From: Myxocyprinus asiaticus
Lineage: Eukaryota > Chordata > Actinopteri > Cypriniformes > Catostomidae
Direction: 5' to 3'
Assembly (NCBI RefSeq): GCF_019703515.2
Contig: NC_059373.1
Location: 14,402,281 to 14,466,280 of the forward strand
Length of the DNA: 64,000 nucleotides
In this document: piece by piece, positions 21,430 to 33,409 of the stretch
Position numbering within the stretch: the stretch's first letter is position 1
How the letters are laid out: each line of letters opens with the position of its first letter
Notes under the pieces: generated by a model
The model's database searches: none
What the model saw: the letters and a program-made list of their open reading frames with translations, nothing else
What the model was told of the DNA's origin: nothing
Position numbers and translations under genes: made by a program

Positions 21430-22190
21430 TTAAAGGAATAGCTCACCGAAATTGTAAAAGTCTGTCATTATTTACTCATGTTGTTTTAAACCCACAAGTC
21501 ATTATTTTCTGTGTGGAAGACAACAGGAAACTCCTTAGAGAATCTTTACAAAGCTATTTTCCAAAAAAGGACAGTTCATAGAGACCACGTCTGCCAAGCT
21601 CCAAAAATATTCAAATATTCAAATGCGCTATATTCAAAGTCTTCTGAAGCCATATAATAGCTTTGAGAGAAGAACTGACCGATCTTTCAGTCAAGTGTTG
21701 TGTGCATGGCTGTTTACCTTTTGACGTCAAAAGCAGAGAATAATTCAACTATTTCAAACCTCATGTAAACGGCGTTCTCGAAATTGTTTTAACAAGCTGA
21801 TTTTTGGTAGTTATCAGCATATTGGTGTGCATGTAAATGCACTCAGTTCATTTCGAGAACTGGTTTGTGAATGAATCATTCACATTAGTCAATCAGATTA
21901 AACACTATAAGAAGGATGATTCATTTATGAATCAGACTGATTCAGTTCTTAAGTTTTTCTCACTGAACTCACTGAAGACTTCGAATGTAGCACACAAGTT
22001 GTAAAACTTCTTCTATAGTCATTTTTTGGTGATTTTTGAAGCTTAACTGCTTCGCTATAAACTATAGAACTACAAACTACAGTTTCTTGAAAAAAAAAGA
22101 AAAAAAAGTTTAAGATTCATTAAAAGATTCTTTTGTTTTCTACAGAAAAAAAACCATGAGGGTGAATGTCAGAAAGGTACCTATGTAATT
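21430..22190. mobile_element. long MITE of the 'ttcaccc' family, right end degraded
   Basis: It starts TTAAAGGAATAGCTCACCGA and 'ctgtcattatttactcatgt', the usual left end of this family. It ends near 'aaaccatgagggtgaatgtc'. The interior has 'agtcttctgaagccatataa' and two 'atgaatcattcac'-type motifs. A palindromic TTTTGACGTCAAAA occurs at 21719-21732. Confidence 0.55.
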
Positions 22191-23027
22191 CATTCCTAAT
22201 GGTTTAGGTGATCAAACAGCACATTGCAAGATATTATCACGAGTTACATATATATACACACATTTCGAAAGAGAGATGGTACATGTGGATTTACATTAAT
22301 ACGGATATAGCCTCCTAAATCGTCCTTTTGAAATTTATGAGATATATTGTGTCCTGAACAATCGCCGAAAGTCTTTGGTCAGTGCATGGGATTCTGGGAA
22401 ATAAGCAAGCAAACGTTTTTATTACAGCCAGACAGCATCTTCCCAAGATGACACATCTTAATATAAATCATTGCAGACAAATTTATTTGCTGGCTGCGTG
22501 TTTTTTTTTATATTTTTTTTTTACTTGTTTCAAGTAACTGTTTATGCATGCCTGCCAGCACTGAACATGTTTGTACATGCAGCCATGATGTTTAATTGGA
22601 TTTGAGTGGGGAAATGAGGGCTGTGGTGTGAATTGACAAGTAGGTGGGAGAATGTTGTTTATAAAATGGATAGTTCTGGTCCTGGACGCTGCTTGGTCAA
22701 TACAGCATTTCAAATACAGTATCAAAAATGACACAAATTATAAGTTAACCTAGTTACTAGTCTAGGTGATGTCAGAAATTAATTTCAGAGGAGGAGCCAA
22801 CAATTTGAATCAAAAATATTTGGAGTAACAACATGGCATTGATTAATCATTCACGATAAGACCAGGAACATCAAGAAAGCAAATAGGACCTACTTTATAT
22901 TGGGTGCCCTTAACTACTATGTACTTAAGCACTTGATACATTGTACTTATTATGCATATACGTGTTGTTACATCATACATTTAAAGTACCTGAATTTAAA
23001 TACATCTATAGTTACACTGTTAACTTT
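22191..23027. other. non-coding; no gene seen
   Basis: AT-rich, with poly-T at 22501-22523. Nothing else supported. Confidence 0.5.
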
Positions 23028-23080
23028 ACCCTAACCCTAACCCGACCCCAACCCTTACCCTAAACCCTAACCCTTCTCAT
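23028..23080 (-). repeat. degenerate interstitial telomere-like (CCCTAA)n
   Basis: 'taccctaaccctaacccga' then 'ccccaacccttaccctaaac' and 'cctaacccttctc'. These are irregular units of the vertebrate telomere repeat (CCCTAA on +, TTAGGG on -). Confidence 0.75.
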
Positions 23081-23109
23081 TAACCTACCCATACCTCAAC
23101 TTCAGTAGC

Positions 23110-23177
23110 AGCAAATGTGAATCTTGTAAGACTAATGATGACAGAATTTTCATTTTTGGGTGAACAATCCATTTAAG
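23110..23177 (+). mobile_element. MITE right-end fragment
   Basis: 'atgatgacagaattttcatt' followed by 'tttgggtgaacaatccattt', the same family terminus as at 1-40 and 28.39-28.42 kb. Confidence 0.65.
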
Positions 23178-23977
23178 TATGGCATGAGCATGTTGTGTTT
23201 AAGTACCAATGCAGCAATGAACAAGACAGGTCAGTTTGTGCTTTGCCGCTTAATAAAACTTTTGCTAATGTCATCATGATGCCACACAAATACACCACCA
23301 TACACAATGCTTGACCTTTCCTCTCCATCACAAGACGCCCAAGTGATCTACAAACACACAAACATGCCAGGCAATGAGCCTCTACATGCCAAGGATAACA
23401 CACAGCTGTGAATAAACTACAGGGGGCATTTATTCATCAATCCATCCTGTCTTTTATTTACATCTGGACTCCACTGAGTGATACCATTGGCCAGAGGAGG
23501 GGTGTTGGGGTGGCTGGTAACTGGACAGCCAGCCAATTACATTGATCCAACAAACAAAGGTTGCTAAGAAACAGCTGGTAGGGTCAGAGGCAGCCAGAGG
23601 TAGTCAGCTCCAATCCATTTGCAATCTTTCTGGCTAAGGACCAACATATAGGCCCACTTCTAGTGATCAATGTTTATGCTTCCCCATCCATCTGTAGTCT
23701 TCATTCCAGAAGTGAGGTGCAGACGTGGAGGTGAACTGGCAGTATAAATGAGTTTAGAGCTCCAGTGAATCTTTCAGCAGGGCACACTGCCTGAGCATTG
23801 CCTTTTCTGCCAGTGGGACTCCTCTCCTGGCATATGGAGCGCGTCCAGAGACCACAGCGTGCTTGATTTACTGCACAGAGGATCCAGGGAAGCTGAACTG
23901 TTTAGCACCACTGTCTAGGGAATAGGGATGCACGAAACTACTTATTTTCAAAATTAATTGGGTCGGTGGGTTGCCAG

Positions 23978-24868
23978 TAGGAATGTCATAAAATATCAAT
24001 ATACATAGATTATTGATCAGCATGTTATTTTGTCTATACATTTTTGAGGCATAGACATATCAACATTAGTCAACATTTAAATTAGAAGCCTAATTTGTGT
24101 GCTTTTAAATTCACTGTCAGTTGCCTTCTGTTTAATGTAGTCTGGTGTAATAGCTTTGGGAGACCACAATGAGGTGATATAACATTTACTGTACTTAATA
24201 CGGGTCAATGCGGTGCAGGTGGCAGACCAAAGTGGGAATTTGGTCACTATACACACAAAAAGTTAAAGTTTTTGTATTTCATCAAGAAAGTGACATGGAT
24301 GAGTTTTGCAGGTTACTGTATGAAACTGGTGGAACTGCACAAACTGAACAATTAGAAATGGCAATGTTTATTAAGCAATTTCTCTGTATGTAGCCTTGAA
24401 TAAGTTTCATTCAAGCTGTAAAACCACAAAAAGACATACTTGTAATTGAAAATAATATACATAATTTTACTAAATAAATAATTTGTTAATGATTTGGGTC
24501 GAATTCAATGGAAAACTATACGAGTTGCGCTCCTTGGCACTGCAGAATTTTGAGCATTCTCCAGGGTCGTAGCTGGGCACCGTAGATAGATGTTGAGCAG
24601 TAGGGGCGGTGTGCATACTTTCATAGAAAATAATTGTTTCTTATTTTAGAATGTCCGCCAGACATCTCCAGTGTGTGACCCATTTTAAGTTACACTACCG
24701 CTCACACTTTACTAACATTGTCTAAAGAAATCTGTATAAAGAGACAAAATCTATTGTGCAACTATTAGCCCTATTTATATCTGAAAAAAATGTTGATCAT
24801 GCCAATGCATCTTCCAATGCAAATTTTCTGATTATCGATGCATGAAAAAGGCATTGATCCCAATCCTA
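23978..24868. mobile_element. nested hAT-like element with 8-bp TSD
   Basis: Begins TAGGAATGTC and ends CAATCCTA, so the ends are short inverted repeats (TAGGAATG / TAGGATTG). It is flanked on both sides by exact GTTGCCAG (23970-23977 and 24869-24876). Eight-bp duplications are the hAT hallmark. Length is 891 bp, with no coding recognised. Confidence 0.8.
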
Positions 24869-24889
24869 GTTGCCAGAATGAATAGTCTA

Positions 24890-25220
24890 TTAACTAATTG
24901 TTCTTATGATATCCTGTATAATTACGTTGTTTTAAGATTTACTTGACCCGATCTGATATGTTTACGTTTACTAAGGCTGTGTTCTTCTGTTTAAGAAAAG
25001 GTAGCGCAAAACTAAATTTTTTCAAAGCCACCTAGTCAGTGGGTTGCCTTAATAACTACTCGACTAATCATTCTTAAGAAAGCCCTGTATAATTATGCTC
25101 TTTTCAGGTTCACTTGACCCGATCGGATGTTTCTTATGTTGCATTTGCAAAAGTTGCATTCAGATTCAGCTTGTGCAAAACTAAATTTTTTCAACACCCC
25201 CTAGTTAGTGTGTTGCCTGA
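24890..25220. repeat. imperfect tandem repeat, period about 170 bp
   Basis: Two units share 'cctgtataatta', 'cttgacccgatc', 'gcaaaactaaattttttcaa' and 'ctagt.agtg.gttgcct' (25032 and 25201). It lies in the right part of the outer hAT-like element. Confidence 0.75.
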
Positions 25221-25331
25221 ATCTTAAGCTCTGTCTTAATTAAATCAGTCTTAATTAGGCTGGTTTTGGATTGCCTGAAACGCAAAGCAAAGAAACAGAA
25301 TGCAGGGGTCTTAAGATGCTTTTTAAAAATA

Positions 25332-25830
25332 CACTGCCTGGCCAAAATAAAAAAAAGTTGCATACTCTAATATTTCGTTGGACCACCTTTAGCTTTGATT
25401 ACGGCGTGCATTCATCATGGCATTGTTTCGACAAACTTAAGCATTTATTTCCATCCAGAGTTGCATTAATCTTTGGCTGAGATCTTGTATTGACAACGGG
25501 AGAGTCGATCCACTCCATAAAGTCTTGTCTAGCACATCCCAATGACTTTCAGGACTCTGTGGTGGCCAATTCATGTGTGAAAATGATTCCTCATGCTCCC
25601 TGATCCACTCATTTGGCATTGTCGTCCTGGAATATGCCGTGCCATCAGGGAAGAAAAAATCCATTGATGGGATAACCTGGTCATTCAGTACATTCAGGTA
25701 GTCCGCTGACTTCATGTTATTGCCGCATAACGTTGCTGAGCCTAGACCTGACCAACTGAAGCAACCCCAGATCATAACACTGCCTTAAATCCAAACGGTG
25801 ATTTTTTTTTTTTTTTTTGACCAGGCAGTG
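25332..25830 (-). mobile_element. Tc1-like element, internally deleted
   Basis: CACTGCCTGGCCAAAATAAA at 25332 and 'tttgaccaggcagtg' ending at 25830 are inverted. Both are flanked by TA (25330-25331 and 25831-25832), the Tc1/mariner target duplication. The interior encodes a transposase C-terminal segment on the - strand. Total length is 499 bp against about 1.5 kb for a complete element. Confidence 0.88.
25437..25775 (-). pseudogene. Tc1-like transposase C-terminal fragment
   Basis: The frame reads [20 protein letters not shown], then [20 protein letters not shown] and LDKTLWSG. These match the second half of a Tc1-type DDE domain (WGCFS...; W..HEE.F....[12 protein letters not shown]). The second catalytic Asp region is corrupted ([13 protein letters not shown] where QDDNAP...W is expected). 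The DLNPIE catalytic-Glu motif is also altered (ESHWD), so it is catalytically dead. The N-terminal DNA-binding part is missing. Confidence 0.8.
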
Positions 25831-25839
25831 TATATACAC

Positions 25840-25965
25840 CCGTATTTTTCGGAAATAACTCTAACTATAAGTCACACGGGTCAAAATCGCGTTGTTGAGA
25901 GAGAAGAAAAAAAAAAAAAAACACATAAGTTGCATCTCTGTATAAGTCGCACTGACAGAGCTGGC
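25840..25965 (+). mobile_element. hAT-type fragment ('cgtatttttcgga ... taagtcgca')
   Basis: 'cccgtatttttcggaaataa' followed by 'ctataagtcacac' and 'tgtataagtcgcactgac'. This resembles a widespread vertebrate hAT repeat in which ATAAGTCGCA recurs. Only the left part is present. Confidence 0.5.
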
Positions 25966-26530
25966 ATGCGGTAGGCACTAGGACCCGGGAGCAGCCACCC
26001 GACTTCCCTTCACCGGTTCAGATGTCAAACGCACTCAGTGTTTCCCATTGTCCTGCCAGTTTCATAACGAACTGAAAATATTTGTACACTTCTCATAATA
26101 ACATAAAAGATGGCTACTTTGTGTTTTGCGCCGTTGATTTGGCAAAGCTTCTCTCACTTCCAGTCAGTCATTGATTTTAGGTTGAACACTCACAAACACA
26201 CACACACACACAAACACACGCACAGTGTCCCTCCCTCCATAGAGACACTGTGGGAGAAGTGCCTGTGCGCAGTCTGAAGAATTCGAGGGCTAATTGTGTT
26301 TGAATACACATGGTATGAAATCAATAGCCTTCAGACACCACCACAACACACCACGTCCCTAATTACGCTCAACCTGAGCCTGTGTCTCGCATTAAGACAT
26401 GATAAATAACAATAACTCTGCCATTTGTATGGTCTACAAGCACAAATATGAGGGCATGCAGACCTATCATCAGCCAACTGGCAGCCAGTTAACAGCAGAT
26501 GATGAGAAAACAAGTGAGAAAGATGGAGAT

Positions 26531-26532
<2 letters not shown>
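25966..26532. other. non-coding; no gene seen
   Basis: Short (CA) run near 26190-26212; otherwise unique-looking sequence. Confidence 0.5.

Positions 26533-26578
<46 letters not shown>
26533..26578. repeat. (GA)n microsatellite
   Basis: About 23 GA units. Confidence 0.97.
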
Positions 26579-26579
<1 letters not shown>

Positions 26580-27223
26580 AAGAATGACAGATTTTGATTT
26601 ATTTCTTACTGCTTGTGTTACACAAGGTTAATGCAACCACGCTACTTTAAAATCAATGTTAAGGCCATTCTAATAGGCACACACTATCATAGCAGGTGTA
26701 AAACGCATTGTTCACACAGTATCTGTTTGGGATTGACATTTGTATTTACTCAGGAGTGACTCAATTTGACCTGTGCATACTACAGTAAACAGAAGCTGAC
26801 TGAAAAGTTTAAATGATTGGTAACTGAATCATTCCACTTCTCTAATTTGCAACAGTCTTCAGCAATGTTACCATAAAGATAGACAATGATAGAAAATGCA
26901 TTTCTTTTGTACCAAAATTTTAACGGAATGAACACATCCGTATTTAGCTCTGCAAAAAGGATTGACAACCAAATTGTGTGTGTACATAACCGTATTTACC
27001 ACTACAAACAGGACTGCCAAACATATTCTGCTGCTGTGTGATTGTAGCCAGTCAAATGACAGTAATGTATAGAAGCTGTCGCATGAGTAAGGCCATAATG
27101 AATGTGTGTGAACAGAATATGTGTGAGTATGAATATGAAATGTGTTGCTTTGGAGCCACTAATCTCATGCTCTTGCCCAGAGGCAGACGACCTGAACAGA
27201 AGGGCGAGAAAGGGAGGAGTGAG

Positions 27224-27226
<3 letters not shown>
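26579..27226. other. non-coding; no gene seen
   Basis: Unique-looking sequence with no supported features. Confidence 0.5.

Positions 27227-27258
<32 letters not shown>
27227..27258. repeat. (GA)n microsatellite
   Basis: About 16 GA units. Confidence 0.95.
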
Positions 27259-27260
<2 letters not shown>

Positions 27261-27387
27261 CGAGGCAGATCCCAAAGACCCATGGATAAAGGAAAGCAAT
27301 AATGTGGCCGTAGCCATCTGAGAGTGAAATGACAGGAGATTAACCTGAGGAAAGAGAGGTGCACACCTCAGATATCTTTTGGGAGTG

Positions 27388-27397
27388 CACACACACA

Positions 27398-27436
<39 letters not shown>
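27388..27436. repeat. (CA)n microsatellite
   Basis: About 24 CA units with one T interruption. Confidence 0.97.
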
Positions 27437-27438
<2 letters not shown>

Positions 27439-27869
27439 AATAGCATCTACTGAATGTCAAAGCCAGCAGAAACACATTGCGGGCATAACATTTAGGAGGA
27501 AGTGAAAGAGCTGGATAAAAAAGAAAGAGTAGATGAAAAGGGGGTGACAATTCTGCATAAAAAGTTCAAAAGACCACATATCATTTTCTTAATCATTATT
27601 TTGGTCTAAGAATCCTTATAGCAAGCCACATTTATTTGATTAGAAAAAATAAAAAAAATAAAAATCGCATGAGATATTAAGACATTTCTTGAATTAATTT
27701 TTACCACATTGGCAAAATATTTTTTCCTTGTTTTAAGCAAAAATCGCTCAAAATTGAGTGAAAAAAACTAAATTGCCAATAGTGTAAGAAAAATAAACTT
27801 AATTTAAGATATATTCTCTGAAAATAGTATTTCTTATTAGTTTTGCTTCTCAAGTAAGTTTTTCTTGTC

Positions 27870-28417
27870 TTAAAGGAAGTTTACCCAAAAACTGAAATGT
27901 TCTCATCTTGCACTCATCTTTATGCCTTCTCAAAATGTATGACTTTCTTTGTTCTGTGGAACACAAAGATTTTTATTTTATTTTTTTTATTTTTTTTTAT
28001 AGACATATGATGTGTTTATCCATTCAATGCAAGTCAGGCGTCCAATACTTTCTAGCTCCAAAAAGAACAAAAAGGCAGCATGAAGGTAATCCGTATAACT
28101 CAAGTGGTCTTCTGAAGCAATACGGTTGTTTTTGGGTGAGACCAGACCAAAATGTAACTACTTTTCCTTGCCGCGCTGTATCGCTTCAGAAGACATGGAT
28201 TAAAGTACTCGAGTTGTATGGATTACCTTTATGCTGTCTTTATGTCCTTTTTGGGGGCTTGAAAGTGTTGGACCCCACTGACTTGCATTGTATGGACATA
28301 AGTACCTCATATCTCCATGTGTGTTCGACAGAATAAAGTCATACAAGTTTGAGACGACAAGTAAGTGAATGACGAGAAAATTTGCCTTTTTCATTTTTGG
28401 GTGAATTATTCCTTTAA
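27870..28417. mobile_element. complete foldback MITE
   Basis: Terminal inverted repeats are TTAAAGGAAGTTTACCCAAA (left) and 'tttttgggtgaattattcct' plus 'ttaa' (right). The inner arms are also inverted: 'gaaggtaatccgtataactc...gtcttctgaagcaatac' (about 28081-28125) and 'gtatcgcttcagaagac...gagttgtatggattacctt' (about 28177-28230). It is 548 bp with no coding. The frame at 27908-28336 is chance. Confidence 0.8.
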
Positions 28418-31159
28418 ATATGATTAGATATTTTTATGGGATAACCAGACAAAAATACTGATAAAGAAATAGATTTTTGTAGTGCAAGTCCACCTTTATT
28501 ATAACAATAACCATAATAAAACAAGCCGAACCAAAACAAGTTTGCAAACTCATTCAAATCAACTCATTCAACATTCAAATATTTATGAAATGATTAGAAA
28601 GCCAAAATCAATTCATCATTGTCATAAATGGTACTTAACTCTATTTATCCCCCAAATGTATGAACTTCGGTCGACAACCCACCAACTTTTTGCATAATAG
28701 GCTATTTCTCAATCAAGAATCTCCCAGCCCTGAGAACAAACACTACTAAAAGAAAATGTAAAAAAAACATTGGTGGCAATTCTGCAGAAAAAGAGAGGAA
28801 AGAGAGAGACCATGTATTAACAGCAGGGTGCTTGTCCCTCACAGCGGGCTGACACTTGGCCATCTCATCTTGAAGGATTTACAACCGGCAGCCTTGTGTG
28901 TGTATTTGTGGGTGTACGAGTGGCCATGACAAACCCATCAACCACCTCTTTTACCAAGATGTCCAAACACTCAAAATTTGCCTTGCACTCTCAGCAGTGT
29001 TGTCCAACAGCTACAGAAAGGCTGTTGCTCCAAACCCTTACCTGTTTTTCTGCTCTCTATCCCTCCTTTCTCATGTTTTATGTTATTTTATTTTATATAT
29101 TTTTTTCATTTTCCTACCCTGATCTGTCCGAGCGCTTCCATTGATCGTCCGAGTGCCACGGCCTGCTGCTTTGAGTTTAGTCAATGTGACACAGGGATCA
29201 GTTTGAGACACTCAGGGATTGGACAAACAGTCTCTCTTCTTCTGTTCTTTCCTATCTTTCAGACAAACAGCAGTCTTTTCTGTTCCTGTGAGCTGTCTGG
29301 TTGTTCTGCCTGACTGCATCACATACAAATGAGGGTGAGAGTTTCTGTTAACCTTGTCAATGCAAAAATTTGGAAAAAAGAGAAAGTTGGAACCCCCACC
29401 AGTGCTTATCCACATAAAGTCACACTGCCCACACACTCCAATACAAATAAACTCTGTACATTAAAAGGTGAAATAATGTACTATTTTATGTTAAACATTT
29501 TTGTGCATCTTTAATACTTTCATTATAAGTTGACTTCAGGGGACAAAATACAATTCTTTGGACCATGATTGCAGCCTCGTTTGCCTGAAACAGAGCAAAG
29601 CACTACCACAGAAGAGAAACAGAATACTGGAGCTTTGTATTGCTATCATTTTCCCTTAATTTTACCTCAATCCCTTTTCAAGATGTGACATTTACCTTTA
29701 ACAACAGGTCATTATGTATCTATCGTGTTCCAGCGAGGGAGCATTACTGTCCATCTGAAAATCATTGCACATTATCAACCACATAAAACCAGCCGCAAGA
29801 CATATATATGGGTGTTCTGATTGGGAATCAGATTTTCCAGTGTCAATAGGCGGCTGTGCACTGAACCACAAACAGCACTCTTGAAATGGAATACATAGAC
29901 TATCAATTAATTGCCAACAAAACCCTTCATCAGCCAACAAACAAGGACAATTCATCTATGTGAACTTCTGCAGTTAATACAGGATGGACTTCAAAGACAT
30001 TAGTCATTAATCTTACAGTTCTTACAAAATCTTTGTTTAAACACTGACCCTTAACACTTACTTAGTTTAATAATTTTAAACTATGGGGAAAATCACAACA
30101 CTGATAAGTCAAAAGAGCTAATAGTTTGTTTTTTTTGTTTTTTTTGCCAAAGCCATTGCCTAGCCTTTTATTTTAAAACTTGCACGATAAAGAAACATTC
30201 ATGATACCACTGTTGTCAGATGCCATTGGTGATTTGACATGTTACTGAAATGAAAGCTTAGACAAAGGTTTAAGATTTCGGTCATTCCCCATTGAAGCAG
30301 ACAAAAGCTGCACTAATACTAGAAAACTGTTGTCCAAGAAAGTTACCAAGATGGCCAACAATGTAACTATATGGTATATGAATTCCATACTGAAACAGGA
30401 GTGTGCTTTATGGATAACTTATCTTTGGCACAACAGGATTCATACAGTAACTCAGCAGCTTGTTCTATATCAGGGGTGATTTGAGGTGACTCATCTTTGT
30501 GTCGAGTTTTTAGGCGTCTCGCCCGAAAAGAGCATGTTCTGCGAAATAAAGTTCAGTAAATATTAAAGCTGTCTTATCCATACTAGCCTATTTTTAGAAG
30601 AAGATTCCTTAACTCAAACCGCTAAAGGCTAACAGTGACGGTAATGAATCCTTATGGAAGGATGCTAAACACTACACTCTCCAGATGTGTCCTTTTCATA
30701 GTAAACATGGACTGACAAAAGTGTCTCTGTCCAAACACAGCGCATTTCATGCTTGAACACTACATAAATGAAAAGAATCATCTAGCACCAGTGTGTATGC
30801 GTCAGCCTTAGCCACTGCTCGGGGCTAACATGTCTTAGCAGAGACATTTACCCTTTTTCTGAGGAAAAAGGATTACATCTTTACAAACTTCCCTCAGAAA
30901 ACCCTCTGTCCATGTCTAGTGTGTCTTTCACTGGCTTAAACAGCAATACAGTATGCATTAAACATTACACACACAGTTGCAGGAAAAAAGGGGAAGTCAT
31001 GAATTTATGATAGGTTACAGTAAGATTTGCTGTTCCCATATGTCCACATCGCCACAGCTCAAAAGTGCCATATTAAAAAAAAAAAAATTCAAGAAGGAAA
31101 GGGGGATTGTGGGGAAGGGGGAAATGGTGATCATGAGAACAGTCTTGCTCCAAAACTGA
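28418..31159. other. non-coding; no gene seen
   Basis: 2.7 kb without recognisable coding or transposon structure. 29695-29960 is non-repetitive and more complex than its surroundings, so it could be a conserved non-coding element, at low confidence. Poly-T/G runs occur at 30126-30147. Confidence 0.5.
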
Positions 31160-31819
31160 GGGGCAGATTCACTAAGAATGAAATGCGGCCGGTAATAGTG
31201 CCATTTATTTGCAGGTGCTCTCCACAATCCCAATTCACTAAAGAAATTATGTAAATGCGAGTGCAATTTGCACACGCAATTTGATCTTGTGGTCCAATTC
31301 TGAGCGCTTCATAGCGGAGCATGTCGCAGACCACCATATTTGACACACCCTACCAGGACTGTACAGTATAACTTTGATCCAGACACCTGGATTATCTCTT
31401 AAACATGCAATATGTGCGCTTGACGACACTGCACATCTGGATGTATGCCAGGTTGTAACGCTCTTCTCTATCGTTTGATAATTGTTTGATAAATTATTCC
31501 TTCCACTCTATTTTGTCATCCCCATCTTGTGCAACTACCCATCTATTTGATTAATTACTGTTAATTTGATCGGTTGAAAATGTTCACAAACGTCTCTTTC
31601 AAATAAAATACTTTCATTTGGCGGTAATAGCACAATCTATATTGTGTCAGGCAACTTTTGTGAATGAAGCGCAATCTACAATGAGCCTAATTTGCATAGA
31701 AAGGAGGCGTGTTTGTGCATAAAGGAATGACAATGACATTTAGATACTCAAGACAACACAATTTCATTGTTGATTGCGCCTGCTTAAATAGATTACGGGT
31801 GGTTAGTGAATAAGACGCA
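31160..31819. mobile_element. MITE-like element ('cagattcactaa' ends)
   Basis: The left end GGGGCAGATTCACTAAGAAT and right end 'ggttagtgaataagacgc' are inverted. A further 'ccaattcactaaagaa' lies inside at about 31230. The interior is non-coding. The ends resemble PIF/Harbinger- or ISL2EU-type non-autonomous elements, but the target duplication could not be fixed. Confidence 0.5.
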
Positions 31820-33191
31820 GGTTTGTGTGCTGAAATACCACATTTTTTTCTGAAAGCCTAATAAAATTAGACAAAACATTTAATAAATTGGCATGCAAGG
31901 AATGGGGGATTTGTAGAATTCTTTGAATGAATTTCAATTTCGTGGTAATCTTCAGAGCTTTCTGCTGAGTTATGCCAGCATAGAACCCGTGTGGGCCTGT
32001 TTAGAAGGTAGCTGCCTATGAAGACTTTAAACAGCGAGGCAGCTCACTGGGTTTTGAGTAATACACAATGATCAGACCTGCAGTCTTCCCTCAAGAGACA
32101 AAAAGTAGTTAAGAAAGGAGAAAGAGTAAAAATCAAAGTTACATGAAGAGAAAGAAAAAGTTTGGAATTACAACATCACCCCCAAAATATACACCATCCC
32201 CCTGTCAGGATAGGTAAACTCAGTCATCATTCTAATTTTGAGAGCACAGTGTGTACTATCAACCTCCATTCTCTCTTGCTTTCCCACTCTCTGTCTATTG
32301 ATCGCCCCTCCTGTCTGTCTGTCTGGACTCTCTAAACGGAACAATTATCTGAACTTTTTCCACTCAAAAATAACAAAAGTTGAACTCACGGGGTGAGAGC
32401 GAGACAGAAGGGGAGGGGGGTTGGAATGAAACTAGTCGAGCCCTTTGGGAACATACACATGTGGCGCGTCTGCTCTGGGCGTACATATGGTGCCAGTGTG
32501 GGTGAGGTCACACCAGACAAAGTGTCAGAATAATTGGCATTGTGCTGTACATGAAACAGGGCAAATGGGAGCATTCATACAAAAACACACACAAAAGAAT
32601 CAATCCATCTCCAAAGTAAAGTGTGTCCTGCTGCTCTCCCTATCGACCCAACATACACACACGTATCCTGGATAATGGATGTACCACACACATAGAGAGT
32701 CATCCCCTCACCCCAGGACAGGAAAACACTAATGACCTCAAACAAAGAGAGTCCATCTGCCTCATAACACCTATGAGGCAAAGTATGTTTGATATCACAA
32801 TCTGTTTTGTTTATGCACAGCAGCTGGTTCTGGAAATTCAGTAATTTTTACTCAACCTCATGATGATTTAAAATGGCATGTCAACAAGGGGCGGTTCTAG
32901 AGTGAGTGGATATTCAGGGCTTAGCCCAGACCTCTGTAGATATATAGGGCCATCCTTTGATGAAATATCTGAATATAATACACTATAAAATAAAAGTTTG
33001 TGTTATATCTGTGAGATGTCACTTATATAGTAAATCTTTACTGTTACGAATATTACTGTTATGAGATGCTAATGGGTGGTTACCCATTAATTACCTAACT
33101 ACCAGTATCCCTAACAAACTGTGTGTAAATAGAGGTGAGGTAGTGAAAAAAGTAACAGAAAGAGGAAAGCAATAGGCTTGCATGGGTAGTA
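31820..33191. other. non-coding; no gene seen
   Basis: No supported features except short CA and CTGT runs near 32310 and 32660. Confidence 0.5.
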
Positions 33192-33409
33192 CAGTGGTGG
33201 CCAAAAATATTGGCACCCTTGGTAAACATGAGCAAAGAAGGCTGTGAAAAAAAAATCTGCATTGTTTATCCTTTTGATCTTTAATTAAACAAAATCTAAC
33301 CTTTAATTTAAGTAAAACAATTGAAACAGGGAAATATCTCATTATTGAATAAATATTTTTCTCCAAAATGCATTGGCCATAATTATTGGCACCCTTTTAT
33401 TCAATACTT

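Larger units (their letters stand above)
23929..25220 (+). mobile_element. hAT-like element (outer), interrupted by a second element
   Basis: The left end is 'atagggatgcacgaaactac', a hAT-type TAGGGATGCACGAA start. After a nested element (23978-24868), its sequence resumes at 24877 with 'aatgaatagtctattaacta' and continues through two ~170-bp imperfect repeats containing 'aaaactaaattttttcaa'. The right terminus is not clear, and there is no transposase. Confidence 0.6.

Noticed and set aside
27908..28336. 142-codon + strand frame
   Set aside because: Lies entirely within the foldback MITE.
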